DNA from: Streptomyces sp. ISL-66
GTDB taxonomy: Bacteria; Actinomycetota; Actinomycetes; Streptomycetales; Streptomycetaceae
Reading direction: 5' to 3'
DNA: 64,000 nt
NCBI RefSeq assembly: GCF_018614135.1
Contig: NZ_JAGGOW010000065.1
Coordinates: forward strand, 1-64,000
The position numbers and the translations under genes are program-made. The notes below the pieces were generated by a model that did no database searches, was not told the origin of the DNA, and saw only the letters and a list, made by a program, of their open reading frames with translations. Positions 10,818-17,208 of the stretch are shown here, in pieces. Each line of letters begins with the position of its first letter. Within the stretch, counting starts at the first letter, position 1.

Positions 10818-11819
10818 TCAGGCGGCGACCAGCACCGGCCCGCCCGCGGCCAACGCCTGCCGCAGCACCCCGGCCTGCTCCGCCACGCCGCCCCCGGCCA
10901 GCAGCGCCGCCAGCACGGCGATCCGCACCTGAGGCGCCCGCAGCGTCCCCGTGGGCACCGCCCCGGCCGCGACGAGGTCCACCGCACCCCCGTGGGTGTA
11001 GATCTCCGTCACCGGCCCGGCGGCCACCCGCGTGGTCAACGCCACCAGCACGCCCCCGGCGATCGCCGCCTTCACCGCGTCCACGATCTCCGGCGTCGCG
11101 TTCCCCGCGCCCGTGCCGACCAGCACGATGCCCCGCGCGCCCGCCGCGACGGCGGCGTTCAGCAGCACCGGGTCCCCGCTGGCGTGGTGCATCACGACGT
11201 CCACCCTCGGCGGAGCCTCCGGCATCGCCGGCAGCGGCAGCGGTTCGGGCCGCACCGGCGTCCGCAGCACGGTGACCTTCCCGAAACCGACCTTCCCCAA
11301 CAGCTCCTTCGACGGGTCGGCAAAGGCGTCCAACGCCACCGCCTGCGTCTTCACGGTCCCGCGCGCCGCGTGCACCCGCCCCGCGAACGCGATCAGGACG
11401 CCGAGCCCGCGCGTGGTCGCCGCGGTCAGCAGGGCATCGTAGAGATTGCCGGGACCGTCCCCGTCCGCCGTCCCCATGGGGCGCTGCGAACCGGTGAAGA
11501 CGACGGACCGCGCGTCGTGGTGGTGCAGGTCCACCAGGAACGCCGACTCCTCCAGCGTGTCCGTGCCGTGCGTGACGACGACGCCTTCCACCCCGGGGTC
11601 GGCGAGCACCTCGTGCACGGTCCGCAGCAAGGTCAGCTGATGGGCGGTGGTCAACCGAGGACTGTTCACACTGAAAAGATCGACGACCTCGATGGTGACG
11701 CCTTCCGGCAGCGGCGCGGTCGCCATGACCTCGGCCCCGTCGGCATCGGCCGCGAAGCCGGAACCCTGCCAGCGACTGGCTATCGTCCCACCGGTACTGA
11801 TGACGACGATGCGTCCCAT
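10818..11819 (-). CDS. L-asparaginase
   Basis: A 333-residue asparaginase/glutaminase family enzyme that hydrolyses L-asparagine to aspartate and ammonia. Both catalytic threonine segments are visible: STGGTIAS near the N-terminus and THGTDTLEESAFL at about residue 80, which also holds the Thr-Asp-Lys relay Thr and Asp. No signal peptide is seen, so a cytoplasmic enzyme is likely. ATG 11819 was preferred to an upstream GTG (11843) because GAGGGAAGGG sits at ribosome-site distance and the family starts with this beta strand. It is divergent from an Lrp/AsnC gene, which is its likely regulator. Confidence 0.88.
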   Translation of the reverse strand: MGRIVVISTGGTIASRWQGSGFAADADGAEVMATAPLPEGVTIEVVDLFSVNSPRLTTAHQLTLLRTVHEVLADPGVEGVVVTHGTDTLEESAFLVDLHHHDARSVVFTGSQRPMGTADGDGPGNLYDALLTAATTRGLGVLIAFAGRVHAARGTVKTQAVALDAFADPSKELLGKVGFGKVTVLRTPVRPEPLPLPAMPEAPPRVDVVMHHASGDPVLLNAAVAAGARGIVLVGTGAGNATPEIVDAVKAAIAGGVLVALTTRVAAGPVTEIYTHGGAVDLVAAGAVPTGTLRAPQVRIAVLAALLAGGGVAEQAGVLRQALAAGGPVLVAA

Positions 11820-11898
11820 GGCAACGGCCCTTCCCTCTCCCACAAAACCCGCACAAATTTGCTATAACTCCGAAGGGCAATGCTAGGCCGATCTACGC

Positions 11899-11911
11899 GC
11901 AATGCGATTGC
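11899..11911. promoter_or_regulatory. Inverted repeat in the asparaginase/Lrp divergent promoter
   Basis: GCAATGCGATTGC is a perfect 5-3-5 palindrome in a locally AT-richer region between the divergent asparaginase and AsnC-type regulator genes. Related half sites (GCAAT, ATTGC) lie nearby at about 11877 and 11947. Its length and position fit an Lrp/AsnC operator, which would make the regulator autoregulated and in control of asparaginase. Confidence 0.5.
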
Positions 11912-11955
11912 CAATTCCACCCCCCACGCAACACTGGATGCCTGATAATTGCGTC

Positions 11956-12405
11956 ATGGACGCCATCGATCGTGAAATCTTGCGCGAGCTCCAGGCCGAC
12001 GGCCGGCTCAGCAACCAGGAGCTGGCCCAGCGCGTGGGCCTGACCCCCTCCCCCTGCATGCGCCGGGTGCGCCAGCTCGAACAGGACGGGATCATCCAGG
12101 GCTACCGCGCGGTGATCTCCCCCGAAGCCGTGGGCCGCGGCTTCGAGGTCCTGGTCTCCGTCGAGGTCCGCCGCGACCGCGAGGCCGTCGAAGCCTTCGA
12201 AGCGGCCCTCCAGGACATCCCCGACGTCGTCGAGGCCCACCGCCTCTTCGGCAGCCCCGGCTGCCTCCTGCGCATCGCGGTGGCGGACCTGCGCGCCTAC
12301 GAACGCCTCTGGATCGAAAAACTGACAGCCCTCTCGGGCGTCACGGAGGTCAACTCCCAGATCATCATGAAGCGCATCAAGGAACCCACGGGCCTCCCGG
12401 TCTGA
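11956..12405 (+). CDS. Lrp/AsnC-family transcriptional regulator
   Basis: A 149-residue feast/famine regulator. The N-terminal winged helix is MDAIDREILRELQADGRLSN then QELAQRVGLTPSPCMRRVRQ. The C-terminal RAM (AsnC ligand-binding) domain runs from about residue 60 (IIQGYRAVISPEAVGRGFEV) to the end and forms the octamer that senses amino acids. ATG 11956 was chosen over upstream starts because it places the first helix at residue 2, as in the family. The divergent asparaginase gene makes asparagine or aspartate a reasonable guess for the effector; that is inference. Confidence 0.9.
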   Translation: MDAIDREILRELQADGRLSNQELAQRVGLTPSPCMRRVRQLEQDGIIQGYRAVISPEAVGRGFEVLVSVEVRRDREAVEAFEAALQDIPDVVEAHRLFGSPGCLLRIAVADLRAYERLWIEKLTALSGVTEVNSQIIMKRIKEPTGLPV

Positions 12406-12537
12406 CCGCCGGCAAGCCCCTCCCCACGCGCCACGGGTCGACCGCAAGCTGACGTCAACACGGATCCGGTGAACGCCCTGCTGCGTGATCCACTCGCTGT
12501 CATAGGATGACGGAGACAATCTCAGCGGCCCGCCGGG

Positions 12538-12565
12538 CTTCCGTTCCACCACGGTGGAACCGAAG
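12538..12565 (+). promoter_or_regulatory. Inverted repeat upstream of nuclease-helicase gene
   Basis: CTTC-C-GTTCCACC-AC-GGTGGAAC-C-GAAG forms a 13-bp arm with a single C:C mismatch and a 2-base centre. It lies directly before the conserved leader hairpin at 12572. The corresponding position before the second paralog (about 17022-17035) keeps only the flanks GGGCTTCC and GAGGACATG, so this arm is specific to this copy. It could be an operator or a first hairpin of the leader. Confidence 0.55.
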
Positions 12566-12571
12566 GACATG

Positions 12572-12608
12572 CCCCCACCCGCACGAGCTATTCCGTGCTG
12601 CCTGGGGG
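12572..12608 (+). promoter_or_regulatory. Leader hairpin sequestering the ribosome site (copy 1)
   Basis: CCCCCA at 12572-12577 pairs with TGGGGG at 12603-12608. Inside, GCACG pairs with CGTGC. The GGGGG of the 3' arm is the only Shine-Dalgarno-like sequence at proper distance (7 bases) from the TTG at 12616. Almost the same sequence precedes the paralog on the other strand at 16988-17021. The fold would hide the ribosome site, so it may control translation in cis. No Rfam family is known to me for it. Confidence 0.6.
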
Positions 12609-12615
12609 CGATTTC

Positions 12616-14478
12616 TTGCTGTTCCGTGAGTCCGCGGCATCCTTGGCCAATCGCACCCGTGTCGAGGGACGGCTGGCGGAACTCCTGGCCGAGAACTTCC
12701 TCCACAGGCACGGTCACCGGCCCCGGTCCTCGGAGATCCGGTCATGGGAGCGCAGCATCCCTGCCCTCACGAACGCCTTGGTCGAAGCGGGGCTCGGCGA
12801 GGTCGAGATGCTGCTGGAGTACGGGCTGCCGCTGACCAGCAAGCGCGCGGACGCGATACTGGCCGGCGTGCATCCGGCCTCGGGCGAGCCGTCGTACGTC
12901 GTCGTGGAACTCAAGCAGTGGAGCGAAGCCCACCCCGAGGAGGACGATCCACTGCGGTGCCGCGTGCCCTCCTACCAGGATCCCGTCCTCAACCCCATCG
13001 AGCAGGTTCGGGGCTACTGCGACTACCTGGTTTCGTTCAATGGGGCGCTCGAGCGAAACCCTGAATCCGTCACCGGAGTCGCCTTCCTGCACAACGCGAC
13101 CGAGTTCGGGGTCGCGGGACTACGCGAGGTCGAGGAGGACGACCGGGGCCGGATGTTCACTGGCGACCAGCGCGGCGCGTTCCTGGACTACCTGCGCGCG
13201 AGGCTGGCCCCCAAGCCGGGTGCCGCCGCAGCGGACGACCTCCTGCAGGCCAGAGTGAAGCCGTCCATGCAGCTGATGGCCGTAGCCGCCGAAGAAGTCC
13301 GCGACCGAGAGCAGTTCGTGCTGCTGGACGAGCAGCGGCTCGCCTACGAAACGGTGATGGCAGCGGTCCGCAAGGCACGGCGATCCAAGCGCAAGCAGGT
13401 GGTCGTCGTGACCGGCGGGCCCGGATCCGGCAAGAGCGTGATCGCCCTGTCCCTGCTCGGCGATCTGTACCGACGAGGTGTGCCGGCCCTCCACGCCACC
13501 GGGTCGCAGTCGTTCACCAAGACGATGCGCAAGGTCGCGGGGGCACGGAAACCCGAGGTCCAGCGCTTGTTCCAATACTTCAATAGCTTCATGGACGCCG
13601 AGCCGAACGACATCGACGTGCTCATCTGCGACGAGGCACACCGGCTCCGTAAGAATTCCGCCAACCGTTACACCGCAGCCGCGCTGCGTACCGGTCGGCC
13701 ACAGGTGGCAGAGCTGATCGACGCAGCCCGGGTGCCGGTGTTCCTGCTCGACCAACACCAAGTGGTGCGTCCGGGCGAGATGGGGACGGTCGAGCAGATC
13801 CGGCAAGCTGCGGAAGAACAGGAAGTGGACTTCACCCTGGTGGAGTTGGACAGCCAGTTCCGATGCGGAGGCAGCGACGCCTACCTGCGCTGGGTTACCG
13901 GTCTCCTGGCACTGGAGGACGACGGGCCGATCGGATGGGAACCGGACGGCAAGGTGCAGCTGGTCACGGTCGACAGTCCGCGGGCGCTGGAGGGCTTCCT
14001 CGACGACAAACGTGCTGAGGGGTACGGCGCCCGGCTTTCCGCCGGCTACTGCTGGAGGTGGACCAAGAAGATCACTCCGGCGATGACGACACTGCCCGCA
14101 GACGTGGTGATCGGAGGCTGGTCGAAGCCGTGGAACCTGTTCGGGGACCGGTCCCTTCTGGGCGCGCCGCCGGCACCGCTCTGGGCCACCGATCCGGCGG
14201 GCTTCGGCCAAGTCGGGTGTGTGTATACGGCGCAGGGCTTCGAGTACGACTGGTCGGGCGTGATCATGGGCCCGGACCTGGTCTGGCGGACCGACCGATG
14301 GGTGGTCGACCGCACGGCTTCGAAGGACCCCTCGTTCACCAAGGCGACGCCGGACGAAGAGATCGACCGCCTCATCCGCAACACGTACAAGGTGCTGCTG
14401 ACCCGCGGCATGGTCGGAACGGTTGTCTACTCGACGGACGCCGAGACACGCGAGAAGCTCCGCTCGCTCATTTCCTGA
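12616..14478 (+). CDS. PD-(D/E)XK-like nuclease fused to DUF2075 P-loop ATPase (copy 1)
   Basis: About 620 residues. The N-terminal part has RADAILAG followed by YVVVELKQW, an Asp...Glu-x-Lys arrangement like PD-(D/E)XK nucleases. From about residue 260 comes a DUF2075/superfamily-1-like ATPase: Walker A VVTGGPGSGKSV, Walker B DVLICDEAHRLR, QFRCGGSDAYLRWV, VYTAQGFEYDW, and LLTRGM as a helicase motif VI-like segment. It is probably a cytosolic DNA- or RNA-acting nuclease-translocase, and a defence role is possible but unproven. The TTG start at 12616 is chosen for its GGGGG ribosome site; GTG 12595 lies inside the hairpin. GC content at third positions is lower than in the neighbours, which suggests transfer. 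A paralog lies convergent at 14865-16979. Confidence 0.8.
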   Translation: MLFRESAASLANRTRVEGRLAELLAENFLHRHGHRPRSSEIRSWERSIPALTNALVEAGLGEVEMLLEYGLPLTSKRADAILAGVHPASGEPSYVVVELKQWSEAHPEEDDPLRCRVPSYQDPVLNPIEQVRGYCDYLVSFNGALERNPESVTGVAFLHNATEFGVAGLREVEEDDRGRMFTGDQRGAFLDYLRARLAPKPGAAAADDLLQARVKPSMQLMAVAAEEVRDREQFVLLDEQRLAYETVMAAVRKARRSKRKQVVVVTGGPGSGKSVIALSLLGDLYRRGVPALHATGSQSFTKTMRKVAGARKPEVQRLFQYFNSFMDAEPNDIDVLICDEAHRLRKNSANRYTAAALRTGRPQVAELIDAARVPVFLLDQHQVVRPGEMGTVEQIRQAAEEQEVDFTLVELDSQFRCGGSDAYLRWVTGLLALEDDGPIGWEPDGKVQLVTVDSPRALEGFLDDKRAEGYGARLSAGYCWRWTKKITPAMTTLPADVVIGGWSKPWNLFGDRSLLGAPPAPLWATDPAGFGQVGCVYTAQGFEYDWSGVIMGPDLVWRTDRWVVDRTASKDPSFTKATPDEEIDRLIRNTYKVLLTRGMVGTVVYSTDAETREKLRSLIS

Positions 14479-14503
14479 GTCATGGCACCGGTCGGCCGAT
14501 AGC

Positions 14504-14665
14504 ATGATCTCGCTGCGCACCTTCCCGGAGGGTACGAGGCTGTGGTTCATGCATGAGGCCGAACAGGCTGTGAAGGACGAATGGTTGTGCCCGTCGTGTG
14601 GTGACACACGACGTGAGCGTGGCTGCCCGCAGGGCGCCCCCTGCCATTCAGATCTCACCACCTGA
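14504..14665 (+). CDS. Small cysteine-rich protein, possible zinc ribbon
   Basis: A 53-residue reading frame starts 25 bases after the nuclease-helicase stop. It ends in CPSCGDTRRERGCPQGAPCH, a CxxC-x9-C-x5-CH arrangement that could bind one zinc. No ribosome site is strong, and third-position GC (about 70%) is only moderately high, so it could be spurious. Tight spacing to both neighbours (the next small gene starts 9 bases after its stop) argues for a three-gene operon. No family is recognised. Confidence 0.4.
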   Translation: MISLRTFPEGTRLWFMHEAEQAVKDEWLCPSCGDTRRERGCPQGAPCHSDLTT

Positions 14666-14674
14666 AAGGCCGAC

Positions 14675-14803
14675 ATGAACACTGTCGAGTACAAGCCTGC
14701 GCGTCGTGAACGGATTCGCGAGATCCTCACCGACGTCGCTGTCGGAGTCGTCTCCAGTCTTCTGGTGACGGCCTTGACCGCGGTGGCAGACCTGCTCTTC
14801 TGA
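14675..14803 (+). CDS. Small single-pass membrane protein
   Basis: A 42-residue frame with a clear ribosome site (GAAAGG, 6 bases before ATG 14675). The N-terminal half is basic and charged (KPARRERIREILTD). The C-terminal half is one hydrophobic helix (VAVGVVSSLLVTALTAVADLLF), giving an N-in membrane anchor. It follows the small Cys-rich frame by 9 bases and precedes a hairpin terminator. It is probably co-transcribed with the nuclease-helicase and might be its membrane partner or a toxin-like peptide; neither is shown. Confidence 0.55.
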   Translation: MNTVEYKPARRERIREILTDVAVGVVSSLLVTALTAVADLLF

Positions 14804-14812
14804 CGCAGGCAC

Positions 14813-14837
14813 GTGGCGGGCCCGGAGAGCCCGCCAC
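14813..14837. terminator. Bidirectional hairpin between convergent nuclease-helicase units
   Basis: GTGGCGGGC and GCCCGCCAC form a perfect 9-bp stem with a 7-base loop. It lies between the small membrane-protein gene (plus strand) and the end of the second nuclease-helicase (minus strand), where transcripts from both sides should stop. Confidence 0.75.
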
Positions 14838-14864
14838 TCCACTGCCCGGTTCCGATTCTCCGTA

Positions 14865-16979
14865 TCAGAAGAGTCGAAGGTCGGGTCCTGCCTTTCGCCG
14901 CTTGCGGTTACGCCTCCCGTTCGCCCGCGGCAGGTGCGGGGGACGGGCCTCCTTCGGGAGGTTGTCGTAAGTGGGCCGTAGTCCGTGGATCTCCACCTGA
15001 CCTGCCCAGTCCTTCAGGTAGGCGCGGGTCTCCTCGTCCGTGGAGTACAGGACCGTCGCCCGGCTCGCCCGTGTCAGCAGCACGTGGTAGGCCTGGCGGA
15101 CGAGCCGCGCGAAGTCGGCGTCGTCCACGCCGGAGGCGCTGACCACCGGGTCGAGCGAACCGGGCAGATGGACACGCTTGATGCCCGAATCCGGCCCTTC
15201 CTTACGATCCTTGCCCCGACGGAACACCCACTGATCGCCACGGCGCACCATGTCCTCGCCCATGATCACACCACACCAGTCCCATTCCAGGCCTTGTGCC
15301 GTGTAGATGCACCCGATCTGGCCGAGGCCGTTGGGGTGGACGGACCAGATGTCCGACGGCGGTACCCCGTCCGCGCAGTAGCCTTCGCTCTTCGCGTTCC
15401 ACGGCCGGTGCCAGTCACCGATCCGGACATCGGCTTCCAGGCGCTTCTCCTCACCCACCGGCTCGGTCCAAGGCCAGCAGTAGCCGGCGACCATGCGCGC
15501 GGACGCGCCGGCCCGGGCCTCCGTCCGGATGATCCGTTCGAGCTCCTCCGGGGTGTCCGCGACCTCGACGTGCATCAGGCCGTCCGGCCGCCAGAGCTCC
15601 GGCACGTCGTCCGTGACGCCGAGCACGGTGCGTACCCAGTGGATGTAGGCGCTGCTGCCACCACACCGGAACTGCTCGCGCAGACGGTATTCGAGCAGGT
15701 CAGCCCCGTACCGCTCGGTCGCGTCCTTGATCAGCTCGACGGTGCCGACTTCGTTCGGCCGCACGGACTGTCCTTCGTCCAGGAAGAACACCGTCAGGCG
15801 TGAGGCGTCGAGGAGCTCGTCGACCTGTGGGCCCTTCCCCCACTTCTCACGTTGCTCCGGCGTCCAGTACTGATTGGTCGAGTGGTCGCGCAGGCGATGC
15901 GCCTCGTCGCAGATCAGCACGTCCAGCGGGGGCTCCGGAGTGTCGACGAAACTGCTGAAATAGGTGAACGTCTCCCTGAACTGCCTGTCGCCGTAACCGA
16001 CGTGCTCCTGAACGGCCGCATTGAAGGCCCTGCTTCCGCTGGCGTACTTCACTGTCCGCCCCTGGGCCTCGAGCTTTGCCTTGACCTGCAGGCCGATGGC
16101 GCTCTTGCCCGTCCCTGCGCCACCCGTCACCAGGAAGATCACGCGCCTCTCATCCGGAACCAGAGCCGGCTGTTCGAGGTCGGGAAGGACCTTGGAGGCC
16201 GCGTCCAGAATCTGGGCGGCAACCAACTTCTGCCTTCCGCGCAGGGTGAAGACGGTGTCGTCACCTCGTGACCAGTTCATGGCGTCGAGCAGCGGTGTGT
16301 TGCGCAGCCCCATGGTCCGCAGCATGGTCGCGGCCTCCGAGGCCCCTCCCACCGCGGCGAAGTTCTCTCTGAGGTCGTCGAGGAACCGAGCGCGCCGGTC
16401 GGCCGTGTAGACCCGGGCGTACGCACCCGTCGGCGCGTCCACACCGATCAACGGGCGTACTGAGTCTTCCGTGGCGTTGTGGAGGTAGGCGAAGCCCCCA
16501 CACTCGAAAGCGGAGCCTTCGAAAGGGCCCCTGTCACTCGTGAACGCCTCGTAGTACTCACGCAGCTGCAGCGCCGGATGCTTCTTGTCGCCCATGCCCG
16601 GCACGTGCACCAGGTCCGCGGTGGCCCGTTCGATCCTGGTCACCGTCGACCAGCGCTTCAATTCGACGAGTTGCACGGACGGCCGGTCCTCGTACGGATG
16701 CCGGCCCACCAAGACGACGTCGACGAGCCGGGGATCCGGACGGTCCGCTTCGTCGAGCGTGGCGGCGCACTCGACCACCATTTCCACGTTCCCACGACGG
16801 GCGGCGACCAGGTCGTTCGCCAGACTGATCAAGCTCTCCGCCCAGGCGGAGCGCTCCGTAACCGAGGCGTCCGAGCCCCGGAAGTACCGCCAGCGCGCAG
16901 CGAGGTGCGGCACCATGTGCCGACGCGAATGCAGAGTGAGCAGGTCCTGCGCGGAAAGCTTCAGCAGAAGCATGGACAC
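14865..16979 (-). CDS. PD-(D/E)XK-like nuclease fused to DUF2075 P-loop ATPase (copy 2)
   Basis: About 704 residues with the same layout as the convergent gene at 12616. The N-terminal nuclease-like module has LVDVVLVG and LVELKRWS as the Asp...ExK pair. The ATPase has Walker A VTGGAGTGKSAI, Walker B DVLICDEAHRLRDHSTNQYW, EQFRCGGSSAYIHWV, IYTAQGLEWDW and LLTRAS. The C-terminus adds a basic tail rich in Arg/Lys (NGRRNRKRRKAG) absent from copy 1 and suited to nucleic-acid binding. The two proteins share motifs but differ widely between them, so they are old paralogs or separate acquisitions, not a recent duplication. The GTG start at 16979 is 8 bases from the GGGGG of its leader hairpin. Confidence 0.8.
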   Translation of the reverse strand: MSMLLLKLSAQDLLTLHSRRHMVPHLAARWRYFRGSDASVTERSAWAESLISLANDLVAARRGNVEMVVECAATLDEADRPDPRLVDVVLVGRHPYEDRPSVQLVELKRWSTVTRIERATADLVHVPGMGDKKHPALQLREYYEAFTSDRGPFEGSAFECGGFAYLHNATEDSVRPLIGVDAPTGAYARVYTADRRARFLDDLRENFAAVGGASEAATMLRTMGLRNTPLLDAMNWSRGDDTVFTLRGRQKLVAAQILDAASKVLPDLEQPALVPDERRVIFLVTGGAGTGKSAIGLQVKAKLEAQGRTVKYASGSRAFNAAVQEHVGYGDRQFRETFTYFSSFVDTPEPPLDVLICDEAHRLRDHSTNQYWTPEQREKWGKGPQVDELLDASRLTVFFLDEGQSVRPNEVGTVELIKDATERYGADLLEYRLREQFRCGGSSAYIHWVRTVLGVTDDVPELWRPDGLMHVEVADTPEELERIIRTEARAGASARMVAGYCWPWTEPVGEEKRLEADVRIGDWHRPWNAKSEGYCADGVPPSDIWSVHPNGLGQIGCIYTAQGLEWDWCGVIMGEDMVRRGDQWVFRRGKDRKEGPDSGIKRVHLPGSLDPVVSASGVDDADFARLVRQAYHVLLTRASRATVLYSTDEETRAYLKDWAGQVEIHGLRPTYDNLPKEARPPHLPRANGRRNRKRRKAGPDLRLF

Positions 16980-16987
16980 GGGTGGTT

Positions 16988-17021
16988 CCCCCAGGGCACG
17001 AGTAGCTCGTGCGGGTGGGGG
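16988..17021 (-). promoter_or_regulatory. Leader hairpin sequestering the ribosome site (copy 2)
   Basis: Read on the minus strand: CCCCCA, CCC, GCACGAG, CTA, CTCGTGC, CC, TGGGGG. This is a 6-bp lower stem and a perfect 7-bp upper stem with a 3-base loop. The GGGGG strand is the ribosome site for GTG 16979. Bases GGACATGCCCCC and ACCCGCACGAGCTA are identical to copy 1 at 12566-12590, although the proteins downstream have diverged strongly. Confidence 0.6.
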
Positions 17022-17208
17022 CATGTCCTCGCGGGGAAGCCCGTCGGGCCGCAATCGGTTTCGATGATCTTAGGGAAAGGGTTCGTCTACCGGGAAACGC
17101 CGCAGCGTCCCCCGGCCAGAACCCCAGGCAAGGTGGCCGAATCGCGCCGGCCGTGCGACCAGGAGCGCCGCTGCCCGCTTCATCGCAGCCCCTTGGCGTG
17201 ACGACTCC

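Noticed and set aside
12566..12835. Leader peptide beginning MPPPARA before each nuclease-helicase
   Set aside because: The ATG lies only 2-3 bases from the nearest purine-rich run, the frame relation to the main gene differs between the copies (in frame in copy 2, out of frame in copy 1), and conservation is better explained by base pairing.
13120..14730. Long open frame antisense to the first nuclease-helicase
   Set aside because: It is an artefact of high GC in the opposite frame: no family motif, no ribosome site, and its amino-acid pattern mirrors the real gene.
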